This document shows, in pieces, positions 16,042-25,540 of a stretch of 61,238 bases of DNA. The stretch's first letter is position 1. Every line of letters starts with the position of its first letter. The stretch is from contig JACJXV010000024.1 of assembly GCA_020636445.1 (NCBI GenBank), positions 1 through 61,238 on the forward strand, in the 5' to 3' direction. The position numbers were made by a program, and so were the translations under genes. Origin of the DNA: Lewinellaceae bacterium. GTDB taxonomy: Bacteria > Bacteroidota > Bacteroidia > Chitinophagales > Saprospiraceae. Under the pieces are notes generated by a model. That model did not search any database. It worked only from the letters and a program-made list of their open reading frames with translations, and was not told where the DNA came from.

Positions 16042-18636
16042 ATGGCGTCTTTTTGGAATAAACTTGACCAGGAGCTGCGGTTGTTATACGACCGGTATCA
16101 ATCCCTGCGACAAGCAGGGAAAGAGTTTCCGGAGCCTCCTCCGGCTCCTTTTCAACCCAGCTATCGCGTAGCGGTAGTTATTTTCCTGATTGGGGATAGC
16201 GAACCGCTCTTGACCCTGGGGTTTCAGCCTGCCAACACGATCGATCCACAACAACTACGAGGCCTGTTGCCGATGGGCGTTCTGGAGGAAATTGCGGCCT
16301 TGCCCCAGGTTAAAGCTATTCGCCTGGAGGATTCCCGGAAATCGCATGTTGATCCCCGCCTTAAAGTTTTACTGCAACAGCAAGGGCCTGCTACCCGCGG
16401 ACTTGACCTGACGGAAGCTCCGCCTCCACCGGAGTTCGTTGGTGCCATTATTCGCTTTGCCGGGGACGCTGATTTTTTGCGTGAACTGGGCTGCCAGGTG
16501 CATACCGTATTGGGAAACCTGGCCACGGTCCGCATTCCCATCGATCGACTGGAATCAGTGGTCAACCATCCGGGGGTGTTACAAGTAGAGACGAATCGCG
16601 GCTATCATGCCGAGCTCGACGAGAGTATTAAAGAAATCAAGGCCCACACCCTGCGGAACAGCAGTCCGCCTTTTGGCGGCGCGGGAAAATTTACGGGTAG
16701 TGGAGTCATAGTAGGGGTTATCGATTTTGGCTTTGAGTACAAGCACCGGGTTTTTCGCGATCCTGCAGATCCCACCAAATCACGCATCCTTTTTCTCTAC
16801 GATCAAACGCTGACCCCCCAGGGCGGTGAAGCAGGCCCTGCCGATGGAATCGGCGGCACTATGATTGGCGTGGAATACGACAAAGCCGCCATTGAAGCGG
16901 CGCTGGCGGCAGCTGATCCTACTACGGTTGTTCGGCATGAACCGGATAGCCACGGCACGCACGTAGCCGGCATAGCCGCGGGCAACGGTGCCCAGGGAGG
17001 CAATTGTCATGGGGCTTACCACTACGTAGGGGTCGCACCGGATGCCGATTTGATTCTGGTGCGCTTGCGCAGCGGAAGTAATCAATTGGGAACCTCCAAT
17101 AACCTGATTGATGCCATCAGCTACATTAAACGCAAAGCTGATACCCTGGATAAACCTTGCGTGATCAATATGAGTTTGGGGGATAACCTGGGGGCACACG
17201 ATGGAACCAGTCTGGCCGAGGAGATGATCGATCTGTTCCTTACTATTCTGGGGCCTTCCCGTGGATTTACCATTATTAAATCGGCGGGAAACCAGGCTAG
17301 TGACAAAAAACATGCCCAGGGAAGTGTTCCGGGAAATAACGCTGCCAGTCCCCTGGAGCTTAAATTCCAGGTGACGGCCCCGGAAAGTGATGACGATACC
17401 ACCACCCTGGAAATCGACATCTGGTATCCGGAGGCCAATGACCTCAATGTACAGGTCATTCCGCCGGGAAATACGATTACGGGAACCAATACCGCCAGCC
17501 CGGGGAATGTCAATACCTTCACTGAAACGACCAAGAACAGTACGGGGTCTATCGACTCCTCCGTAGGGTTGCCGAATAGCCAAAAACGCATTTTCATTGA
17601 TATCACTCCCGCTGCGAATGATCACAACCTCCCTGGTGAGTGGACCATAAAACTGACAAATACTGGCGCGGCCGCTGCGCCTTTTAATGCCTGGATTGAG
17701 CGGGATCAGCTCGCTACCTTCACCACCCTGGAAACCAGTGCTGGAACCATTAGCATACCCGGAACCTCCCGCGAGGTAATTACGGTAGGAAACTATCTGT
17801 GCAAAGGGAAAGATAAGGGTAAGCTGTCTAGCTCATCCAGTTTGGGTCCTACGGCCGATAACCGGATGAAACCCGAGATCTCTGCCCCGGGAACGAACAT
17901 TATTTCAGCGCGCCACGATCCCAATGCGGGTAGTTGCTGCGATTGTTGCTATGACTTTTATGTGGGGATGTCGGGAACGAGTATGGCTGCTCCCCATGTG
18001 GCCGGAGCAGTTGCGCTGCTGCTGGAAAAAAACCTTGACCTCACCCACGAACAGATCAAGACAGCGCTTACCACGACAGCCATTAAAGATGGTTTCACCG
18101 GAGCTACTGCCGGCAATCGCTTTGGCGAAGGGAAAATGGATATTACAGCGGCCTTAGCTTCCATTACTGCGGGTTCGCGCTCCCTCTTTGCGCCGGAAAT
18201 TGCGGCTGCGCCAGCCACCCCTGTAAGCGAAGCGGTCAATACCCAGCCTTACTTTGCCCCGGGTTCACCCTTGGATCGTTTGCTGGCTACCCCGCTGGGG
18301 CAGGAACTCCACCAGGTAGCCTTAGCGAACTACGAGTCTATCCGGGAGCTGGTCAATACCAATAAGCGCGTAGCCACGGTCTGGCACCGCCATCATGGGC
18401 CACTGTTGGCCCATCACCTGATCCGCTGCGGGATGATGCCCCACCTGAAAGCGCCTGAAATGGTAGAAGGCATGCCCGTTCGCGATTGCCTGGCAGCCAT
18501 TGCCGAGGCGTTGAAAACACATGGCGATGAAGCGATTGGGGCGGCCATTGACCGCGCTTATCCATTAGCTATCCAGTTGCCCGGAAAAAGCCTGGAAGAA
18601 GCTATTGAACTACTGGCCCTGGAAGAAACCGTATGA
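16042..18636 (+). CDS. Subtilisin-like S8 serine peptidase, first gene of the giant block
   Basis: The 864-residue protein has a full S8 triad: Asp228 in VGVIDFGFEY, His304 in SHGTHVAG and Ser647 in GTSMAAPHVAG, with oxyanion Asn417 in KSAGNQ. About 200 residues precede the catalytic domain and may be a prodomain. Between Asn417 and Ser647 lies a beta-rich insertion (about 430-565), as in subtilases with a jelly-roll. A CCDCC cluster (residues 632-636) lies 11 residues before the catalytic Ser. After about residue 720 comes a 140-residue helical tail with no known match. There is no signal peptide, so export is not indicated. The next gene starts 51 bases later on the same strand. It probably processes or regulates the products of that block, by inference. 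Confidence 0.9.
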   Translation: MASFWNKLDQELRLLYDRYQSLRQAGKEFPEPPPAPFQPSYRVAVVIFLIGDSEPLLTLGFQPANTIDPQQLRGLLPMGVLEEIAALPQVKAIRLEDSRKSHVDPRLKVLLQQQGPATRGLDLTEAPPPPEFVGAIIRFAGDADFLRELGCQVHTVLGNLATVRIPIDRLESVVNHPGVLQVETNRGYHAELDESIKEIKAHTLRNSSPPFGGAGKFTGSGVIVGVIDFGFEYKHRVFRDPADPTKSRILFLYDQTLTPQGGEAGPADGIGGTMIGVEYDKAAIEAALAAADPTTVVRHEPDSHGTHVAGIAAGNGAQGGNCHGAYHYVGVAPDADLILVRLRSGSNQLGTSNNLIDAISYIKRKADTLDKPCVINMSLGDNLGAHDGTSLAEEMIDLFLTILGPSRGFTIIKSAGNQASDKKHAQGSVPGNNAASPLELKFQVTAPESDDDTTTLEIDIWYPEANDLNVQVIPPGNTITGTNTASPGNVNTFTETTKNSTGSIDSSVGLPNSQKRIFIDITPAANDHNLPGEWTIKLTNTGAAAAPFNAWIERDQLATFTTLETSAGTISIPGTSREVITVGNYLCKGKDKGKLSSSSSLGPTADNRMKPEISAPGTNIISARHDPNAGSCCDCCYDFYVGMSGTSMAAPHVAGAVALLLEKNLDLTHEQIKTALTTTAIKDGFTGATAGNRFGEGKMDITAALASITAGSRSLFAPEIAAAPATPVSEAVNTQPYFAPGSPLDRLLATPLGQELHQVALANYESIRELVNTNKRVATVWHRHHGPLLAHHLIRCGMMPHLKAPEMVEGMPVRDCLAAIAEALKTHGDEAIGAAIDRAYPLAIQLPGKSLEEAIELLALEETV

Positions 18637-18687
18637 GTTGGCGAGGGATGCTTACTATTGTTGATATAATGCCAAAGACCCAGAAAT

Positions 18688-21600
18688 ATGCCTAATGCCG
18701 GGACATTTGAATTAGTTCTGCGCCGCCTGGCGGAAGCCCTGGAACCCGTAGGGGAGGAGCTGACTGTCGGCTTTCTCTACGACTTGGGTGCCGGTATTCC
18801 GGCTTCCTGGCGCACCAATGGACAGCTTACCGGAGCTTTTCAATCCGTGGGTTCCGCAGCGCGAGCCTTGCCAGCATCGGTGACAGCCCTTTCTACGGCT
18901 ATCGGTGGGGGCAATGAGTTGGATATCATTGCGAAAGGCGTGGCCCTGGGCGCTAAAATTGCTGAGGTAGCCGCTACGGGGGTGCAACTGGGTACGGTGC
19001 TTAATAATTTAACCCAGGGGGATGGAGCGCTGAGCGGACCCCAGAAAGCCTATCTCCAGCAGCTGGCCAATTCCTTTTTTCCCCGGATGCTGGAAACCAT
19101 GGTTGTTAAGCTATTGGAGCAAAAACTACCCCAGCTTTTCGGAGCATTGGAGCTTTTGGGGTTTGTGGAAAAAAGCGTTCAGCAGGCCGGTAGTGGGGAT
19201 GCCGTACAACCGCCCTTCGTACGGCGGTCCATCCATCTCGATCGACTGGTGCAATTATTTCAATCTCCGGCTACCTATGCCGCAGACCTTACCGATTGGG
19301 GTAAACCCGGGTTTGACGGCGAGAAGTTATTCCAACGGCTGCAGAAGCTAACCAAGCCCCTGAATATTCCGGCAGAAATTATCCGCCCTGGCGGGCAACC
19401 ACCGATTCTGGAAGCCTTTCTGCTGAGCTTACAAACCAATCCAGCGTATTCTCCACCGGCACTGGGCTTTGAATTTCGCATTCCGGGCTCCCAAACTGTC
19501 GAACAAGTCATACCCCTGGCGGCACCCTGGGCATTAAAGCTAGGCTTTGCAGGATCATTCGCCGCGGGCATTCGTGGGGTTTTGGAACCTCCGGGAGCTA
19601 AGCTAACCATCCAGCCTCCTAGTGGTAGTCTGGAGATGACCGTAAGTGCTGACCTGACCGCTAAGAAAGATAGCGGGCTGATGCTTTTGGTCGGCTTGCC
19701 CGGCGGTACCCGGCTGGAGGCAAATACAATTACCTTTGGACTGGGGCTCAAGACGACCTGGAATTCGGGCTCCGGCAATGCCGAAGCTGCACCCGTAGCC
19801 TTTGCCGCCATTGAAGGCGGGAAATTGACGCTGGATTTCGGGGGCGCGGATGGTTTTATCAGTAAGATCCTGCCACTGGAAAAAGCGGAAGCTACTTTTT
19901 CCCTTCGGGGCGATTTTGCCCCCACGGGCGTACGCCTGCAGGGGAGTGGTGGCCTGGAACTGGTTTTCCCTGCCCATATAAGTCTGGGTCCCCTGGATAT
20001 CAACCGGATATACTTTTTAGGAAAAATCTTTGATCCGCAGCCCCTGGCCCTCGAACTCAGCTCAGCGCTCAGCCTCAAATTAGGGCCACTGAGCGCTTCC
20101 GTCGACCGGATTGGCGCTACGATCGGCTTTAACCTGCCGGCCAATGGGAAGGGTAATTTAGGGCCGCTGGATTTAGCCATTGGATTTAAGCCACCCAATG
20201 GCGTAGGGCTCGCTATCGATGCGGGAGTGGTGAAAGGCGGCGGCTATTTGTATTTCGATTTTGAGCGCGAAGAATACGCAGGGGTACTGCAACTCAACAT
20301 CGCCGGCTTCGTTTCGATTAGTGCCATTGCCCTGATCACCACAAAAATGCCTGATGGTTCCAAAGGGTTCTCACTCCTGGTGATTATGAGTGTAGAATTC
20401 AGCCCGGGTATTCAGCTGGGCTTTGGGTTTACCTTCCTGGGCGTCGGCGGATTACTGGGCCTGAACCGGACTGTAAAACTAGAAGTGCTCGCCCAGGGCA
20501 TACGCACGGGTACCCTGAACAATATCATGTTCCCCCAAGGGGATATTATCGCCAACGCGCCACGCATTATCAGCGACCTCAAGGCCATCTTCCCACCTCA
20601 GGAAGGGGTGTTCCTTGTTGGGCCAATGGTGAAACTAGGCTGGGGGACGCCCACCTTAATCAGCGTAGCCTTAGGCGTTATTTTGGAAATTCCCGGAAAT
20701 TTTGCCATCGTTGGCGTAATTAAAGTGGCGATTCCTACCGTCGATGCACCGTTGATCCTCATCCAGGTAGCCTTTATCGGAGCGGTGGAATTTGATAAGA
20801 AACGGCTTTGGTTCTTTGCCAGTATGTACGAATCCCGCGTGGTATTTATCACGCTGGAAGGCGAATTTGGTTTATTGGTAGGCTGGGGTGACGATGCCAA
20901 CTTTGTTATCTCCGTGGGTGGGTTTAACCCCCGCTTTAACCCGCCACCATTACCATTCCCGAATCCACGCCGCATCGCCATCGATATTTTGCGAACTCCG
21001 GCCAGTTTGATACGCCTGGAAGGTTACTTTGCGGTAACGTCCAATACTGTTCAACTCGGGGCCCATGTTGAGCTCCGGTTTGGACTGGACGAGGTTGGTA
21101 TCAAAGGGCACTTTGGCTTTGATGCGCTGTTCCAGTTTTCGCCATTTTACTTCATCATTGAAATTTCGGCGTCGGTATCCCTGCAGGTGTTTGGCATGGG
21201 GCTATTCAGCATCCGGCTCAAGTTCTCGCTCGAAGGGCCAACGCCTTATCGCGCGAAAGGGACTGGCACACTTACGTTACTTTTCTTCGAGATCAGTGCC
21301 GATTTCGATGTTACCTGGGGCGAAAAGCAGGATACCTCCCTGCCACCAATCGCGGTATTGCCCTTACTCGAAGCCGAGCTACAGAAACTGGAAAACTGGC
21401 GTGCCGAGTTGCCGGCAGCCAATCAATTGGGGGTAGCTCTGCGCAAGTTGGAAGACGATCCTGAAACGCTGGTATTGCACCCACTGGGTGTGCTGCGGAT
21501 TAGCCAGCGCCTGCTTCCCCTGGATATTACCCTGGACAAATTAGGTAACCAGGCTGTTAGTGATGCCAAACGGTTTACACTGGTAGCTGGTGCCGGAGGA

Positions 21601-22131
21601 CTGGCGAAGCAGGCGGATGCCCAGGAGCGTTTTGCCACGGCACAGTTCCAGAAACTAACCGATACCGAAAAACTCACCCGCCCGGCATTCGAAAACCAGC
21701 ATGCCGGACTAGATCTGGCCGTAGCGGGAAATGCGCTGCGTACCAGTCGGATGACCCGCCGTACCGTACGCTATGAAGAAATCATTATTGATTCCAACTT
21801 CAAGCGCTTTGTTCGCCGCTTCCAGCTCATGGTCGGGGTATTGTTTGGGCATTGGTTGCGGGGTAATGCGGTCGCCAAAGCAGCGGTATCCCAAGCGACG
21901 AAGAAACAAACGAAGCCCTTTGGCCAGGATGTTATCCGCGTTAAGGGCGATCAGTTTACGGTAGCGTTCCAGGATACCAACCGACCTTACAAAACCGAGT
22001 TTAAGGAATTTTCCAGCGAAGCACTGGCCCGCGAATTTTTAGCCAAACAAGTAGCGGAAACACCCGCCCTGGAAAGTTCCCTGCACGTTATTCCGCTTTT
22101 TGAAGCAAACCTGCAAACTGAAGACGTATGA
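18688..22131 (+). CDS. DUF6603-type large beta-rich protein
   Basis: The product has 1147 residues and no signal peptide. After a helical N-terminal part (about 1-230), it becomes a long series of beta strands with many hydrophobic residues. The segment near residues 517-597, with GGGYLYFDFEREEYAG, KGFSLLVIMSVEF and FTFLGVGGLLGLNRTV, matches what I remember of DUF6603, a domain found in large proteins of actinobacteria and other groups. The function is unknown. The C-terminal 250 residues return to mixed helical sequence. Its stop codon overlaps the next start (ATGA), a sign of coupled translation. The beta-rich, hydrophobic strands could form an elongated groove or a scaffold, which is inference. 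Confidence 0.75.
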   Translation: MPNAGTFELVLRRLAEALEPVGEELTVGFLYDLGAGIPASWRTNGQLTGAFQSVGSAARALPASVTALSTAIGGGNELDIIAKGVALGAKIAEVAATGVQLGTVLNNLTQGDGALSGPQKAYLQQLANSFFPRMLETMVVKLLEQKLPQLFGALELLGFVEKSVQQAGSGDAVQPPFVRRSIHLDRLVQLFQSPATYAADLTDWGKPGFDGEKLFQRLQKLTKPLNIPAEIIRPGGQPPILEAFLLSLQTNPAYSPPALGFEFRIPGSQTVEQVIPLAAPWALKLGFAGSFAAGIRGVLEPPGAKLTIQPPSGSLEMTVSADLTAKKDSGLMLLVGLPGGTRLEANTITFGLGLKTTWNSGSGNAEAAPVAFAAIEGGKLTLDFGGADGFISKILPLEKAEATFSLRGDFAPTGVRLQGSGGLELVFPAHISLGPLDINRIYFLGKIFDPQPLALELSSALSLKLGPLSASVDRIGATIGFNLPANGKGNLGPLDLAIGFKPPNGVGLAIDAGVVKGGGYLYFDFEREEYAGVLQLNIAGFVSISAIALITTKMPDGSKGFSLLVIMSVEFSPGIQLGFGFTFLGVGGLLGLNRTVKLEVLAQGIRTGTLNNIMFPQGDIIANAPRIISDLKAIFPPQEGVFLVGPMVKLGWGTPTLISVALGVILEIPGNFAIVGVIKVAIPTVDAPLILIQVAFIGAVEFDKKRLWFFASMYESRVVFITLEGEFGLLVGWGDDANFVISVGGFNPRFNPPPLPFPNPRRIAIDILRTPASLIRLEGYFAVTSNTVQLGAHVELRFGLDEVGIKGHFGFDALFQFSPFYFIIEISASVSLQVFGMGLFSIRLKFSLEGPTPYRAKGTGTLTLLFFEISADFDVTWGEKQDTSLPPIAVLPLLEAELQKLENWRAELPAANQLGVALRKLEDDPETLVLHPLGVLRISQRLLPLDITLDKLGNQAVSDAKRFTLVAGAGGLAKQADAQERFATAQFQKLTDTEKLTRPAFENQHAGLDLAVAGNALRTSRMTRRTVRYEEIIIDSNFKRFVRRFQLMVGVLFGHWLRGNAVAKAAVSQATKKQTKPFGQDVIRVKGDQFTVAFQDTNRPYKTEFKEFSSEALAREFLAKQVAETPALESSLHVIPLFEANLQTEDV

Positions 22132-25100
22132 GCCATCCGCTAGCCACCTATTCTTTCCTGCCCTGGTTGCGCCAGGGACTGGCCAATAACATCACCCAGG
22201 GCGATGGCGATGCAGGAGTTAAACTGCGTGCTTCCGTAGCGGTTCAGCTGCTGCTCAAGGCTGAAGGAGTTGCCGGGGCGGTACCGGATACACAGGTCAA
22301 TAAACCGGTACAGCTTTACGGGCCTGGCGATATCGTTGGGATCGAGGCACAGGCAATTGTTCGCCATGAACCCCGCGATTGGATTACTAATTTTGAACCC
22401 AACTACCTGCCCTACATTGAGTTTTATGATGAAGATTTTGTTTGGCGTTATACACCAGCCAAACCTGACGGGCACCGGTTACGACCCTGGATCGCATTGG
22501 TCGTGCTGGAGGAAGGCGAGTTTAAGGATGGGCAAAACCTTCAAGGTCGTCCCCTGCCATTCATTGAGGTGGGTAATGCGGCGGAGTTGTTTCCACCTGC
22601 CGATCAACTCTGGGCCTGGGCGCACGTCCATGTCAACCGCAGCCTGGGAACCACTCCGGAGGAGGTAGTTTCGAATCAGGGGGATGCCGTTGCCCAACGA
22701 CTGCAGAGTACCCTGGCGGAAAACGCCGACCTGGCTTATTCCCGGCTGTTATGCCCCCGCCGGCTGGATCCCAAGAAAACCTACCATGCTTTTGTCATTC
22801 CGGTATTCGAACCTGGCCGCTTGGCCGGGTTAGGGCTTGATGTAAATGCTACGCCAAAAGCAACGACCTCGGCCTGGGAAACCTATCCCGGTCGGGAAGG
22901 GGGAAGCTTATTTCCCTATTATCACCGCTGGACCTTCCAAACGGGAGAAGTGGGTGATTTTGAATACCTGGTCCGGCTGCTAAAACCCCAACCCATTGAT
23001 GCCCGTGTGGGTACCCGTGATATGGACGTCCAGGATCCTGGCTCAAATCTTCAGGGCATTGACAATCCTGCATTGGGGGGTATCCTCAAACTGGGAGGCG
23101 CTCTGCGGATTCCCCGCGATACCATGAAGCCCGATGAGCTGGCACTGTTCGACAAGTATGACCAGTGGGCGCAGCCCTTCCCGCAGCCCTTCCAGCTGGA
23201 TCTGGCGGCCTATATTAACCTGGCTGACGATTATGCTGCGCAGGGTGCGGCGGCGGCACATGCCCAGCCCAAAGTGCCGGATGCATTGGTCGATTTTGAC
23301 GATGACAACCCCGATCAGGATCCCCTTATCACGCCGCCCCTCTATGGCCGCTGGCATGCGCTCACAGAGCGTCTGCTCACGGAGCGCGACGGGACACCCT
23401 TAAACCCGGTAACGGTTCCTGATGGACAAGGTGGAACGGCCCCCAACTGGATCCATGAACTCAATCTCGACCCGCGCTTTCGCACAGCGGCCGGCTTTGG
23501 TACCAAGGTCGTTCAGGACAAACAGGAACCCTTCATGGATGCTGCCTGGGACCAAATCGGGGAGGTCCTGGAGGCAAACCGCAAAATGCGTTTGGCACAA
23601 TGGGCGAAGGCTATTTCCCAGGTTTGGCACGCCAAGTACCTCGAACCACTGGCCAAAGCCGCCCCCACCCAATTATTAACCCTTACGGCGCCATTGCAGA
23701 AGCGGATTATCACTGATGGGTTTACCATCCATCGGCATGTGCAACAAAGCCCCGCTCCGGCCGTCGTTTTTTCGGGGACACTACGCCGCGTGATGCGCCC
23801 CGGAGGCCGGCTTATTCAGCGTCTACCCTGGGCTGATAACCCCGCAGCAAGCCCCGCTACCCTGATCAATAACCTGAACGAAGGAACCATTACCATTGCG
23901 CCTCCGAAAACAGTTCCAACAGGAACGGTAACGACCTCGACGGCCGTAGAAACCCTGCAACCTACACAGGTTCCCGGCTGGCTGGCCAGCTGGTTACGAC
24001 GCTATCCCTGGCTGAAGTTTATTCCCTTACTTTTAGCCATTATCCTCTTATTGGTCTTGCTCCTGCTGGCTCCACTGGGTGCGGCAGGGTGGAGTGGAGG
24101 CCTGTCCGTCGTAGCTGCACTGCTTGCAGCCTTCTGGTTCTTGTACCGCAAAGAGCGGGAGGTGAAAGCCATTGCCGCCCTGGATGCAGAGAACCAAACC
24201 CCGGAATCGATTGATGCTTTACCCACCAGTAGCGATTTCCGGATTACAGTCCCCGGGGAGACGTTCCGTCCGAGCGGCGGAAGTACCGACAGTGAGGAGG
24301 CTGCGCGCTTCAAAATGGCCCTGCGGGAAACCAATGCTGTTTTGGTCGCTGCAACGGCAGCTGCCCGGCGCCCGCCGCTGGTTCCGTTGAAAATCGATGT
24401 GCTGACGGCTAAAACATTTGCTGATGTACATCCTGCAAAAACGATCCCCGGTAGGTATTTCCAACAAGTCTTTTTGCCCGACCATATCAGGGCACAACAG
24501 GTGGAAACGTTTACTGAGGCCTGGGCCTATCCGCGTATCGATGTGCCGATGTACAAACCCCTGGTGGATATTTCCGCAGACTTGTTTTTGCCGAATATCA
24601 ATTTCGTAGCCAATAACAGTATTAGTTTACTGGAAACCAACCAGAAGTTTATCGAAAGTTATCTGGTAGGGCTCAATCACGAGTTTGCCCGCGAATTGTT
24701 GTGGCGGGAATACCCCACCGATCAGCGCGGAAGTTATTTCCGCCAGTTCTGGGACGTAAGCAGCTACCTGGATACCCAAAATCGCAATGCTGATGCCCTG
24801 CGGGAGCAACTATACGATATTCCCAAATTGCATCGCTGGTCGGTCTTCTCCCAGTTAGGAGATCACGATAATCGGGAAACCGGGGGCGATAAAGAAGAGG
24901 AAGTGGTACTGGTGATCAGAGGGGAATTGCTGAAACGCTATCCCAATGCTGTTATCTACGCCCAAAAAGCAGCCTGGCCACTCAAACCGGACGGTACGAT
25001 CAACAAAACGCTGCCTCGGGAGCCGGTGAAATTAACCCCCGCCCAGGAGGAAAATCCACCCCGTGACATTCTGAAAACACCCTTGTATGAGGCGAAGGTA

Positions 25101-25520
25101 GACCCCGATATTTACTTCTTCGGGTTCGACCTGAACGCCAAGGAGGTACAGGGAGCCAAAGGCGATGAACCGGATGCCAAAACCCGTCCCGGTTGGTTTT
25201 TTATCATCAAAGAGCGCCCGGGAGAACCTCGCTTTGGCCTGGATATCGAACGACCCGCCGCTGAGCCGCTGAATACCTGGAATGATTTGGCCTGGACCGA
25301 TGTGATGGTGGAAAAAGGAACCCTCCAGATTAAAACGGGCATGCCAGCGAAAAGCCTGACGGCACCCGGCGGGGCTCAGATCAATGAAAAGCAGCAATAC
25401 GATGAGGATGTCCAGGTGCCCTGGAATACCAATACCCATGCCGCTGATGTCGCCTATATACTTTATCAGGTACCTGTATTGGTCGCCGTACATGGGGCCG
25501 AGATGCTCCCCAGTAACTGA
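22128..25520 (+). CDS. Unknown 1130-residue protein with a central membrane hairpin
   Basis: No named family is recognised. The 1130-residue product lacks a signal peptide. Near residues 627-680 two strongly hydrophobic helices (FIPLLLAIILLLVLLLLAP and a second, ending in FLYRKEREVK) predict a membrane hairpin, so the N-terminal 620 and C-terminal 450 residues lie on the same side, probably the cytosol. Motifs such as FVWRYTPAKPDGHRLRPWIALVVLEEGEF (read in parts, about residues 103-131) and SRLLCPRRLDP recall uncharacterised proteins of actinobacteria and myxobacteria. The start overlaps the stop of the DUF6603 gene by four bases, and the following gene begins 20 bases later. Its role is likely to anchor the block's assembly to the membrane, by inference. 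Confidence 0.65.
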   Translation: MSHPLATYSFLPWLRQGLANNITQGDGDAGVKLRASVAVQLLLKAEGVAGAVPDTQVNKPVQLYGPGDIVGIEAQAIVRHEPRDWITNFEPNYLPYIEFYDEDFVWRYTPAKPDGHRLRPWIALVVLEEGEFKDGQNLQGRPLPFIEVGNAAELFPPADQLWAWAHVHVNRSLGTTPEEVVSNQGDAVAQRLQSTLAENADLAYSRLLCPRRLDPKKTYHAFVIPVFEPGRLAGLGLDVNATPKATTSAWETYPGREGGSLFPYYHRWTFQTGEVGDFEYLVRLLKPQPIDARVGTRDMDVQDPGSNLQGIDNPALGGILKLGGALRIPRDTMKPDELALFDKYDQWAQPFPQPFQLDLAAYINLADDYAAQGAAAAHAQPKVPDALVDFDDDNPDQDPLITPPLYGRWHALTERLLTERDGTPLNPVTVPDGQGGTAPNWIHELNLDPRFRTAAGFGTKVVQDKQEPFMDAAWDQIGEVLEANRKMRLAQWAKAISQVWHAKYLEPLAKAAPTQLLTLTAPLQKRIITDGFTIHRHVQQSPAPAVVFSGTLRRVMRPGGRLIQRLPWADNPAASPATLINNLNEGTITIAPPKTVPTGTVTTSTAVETLQPTQVPGWLASWLRRYPWLKFIPLLLAIILLLVLLLLAPLGAAGWSGGLSVVAALLAAFWFLYRKEREVKAIAALDAENQTPESIDALPTSSDFRITVPGETFRPSGGSTDSEEAARFKMALRETNAVLVAATAAARRPPLVPLKIDVLTAKTFADVHPAKTIPGRYFQQVFLPDHIRAQQVETFTEAWAYPRIDVPMYKPLVDISADLFLPNINFVANNSISLLETNQKFIESYLVGLNHEFARELLWREYPTDQRGSYFRQFWDVSSYLDTQNRNADALREQLYDIPKLHRWSVFSQLGDHDNRETGGDKEEEVVLVIRGELLKRYPNAVIYAQKAAWPLKPDGTINKTLPREPVKLTPAQEENPPRDILKTPLYEAKVDPDIYFFGFDLNAKEVQGAKGDEPDAKTRPGWFFIIKERPGEPRFGLDIERPAAEPLNTWNDLAWTDVMVEKGTLQIKTGMPAKSLTAPGGAQINEKQQYDEDVQVPWNTNTHAADVAYILYQVPVLVAVHGAEMLPSN

Positions 25521-25540
25521 ACTCCTTAAACCCAAGCGCA

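Noticed and set aside
16780..17625. Open 281-codon frame on the minus strand inside the subtilase gene
   Set aside because: It overlaps the catalytic domain, which has a complete triad on the plus strand.
19275..20198. Open 307-codon frame on the minus strand inside the DUF6603 gene
   Set aside because: Its translation is Pro/Ser/Lys-rich low-quality sequence, typical of an antisense shadow.
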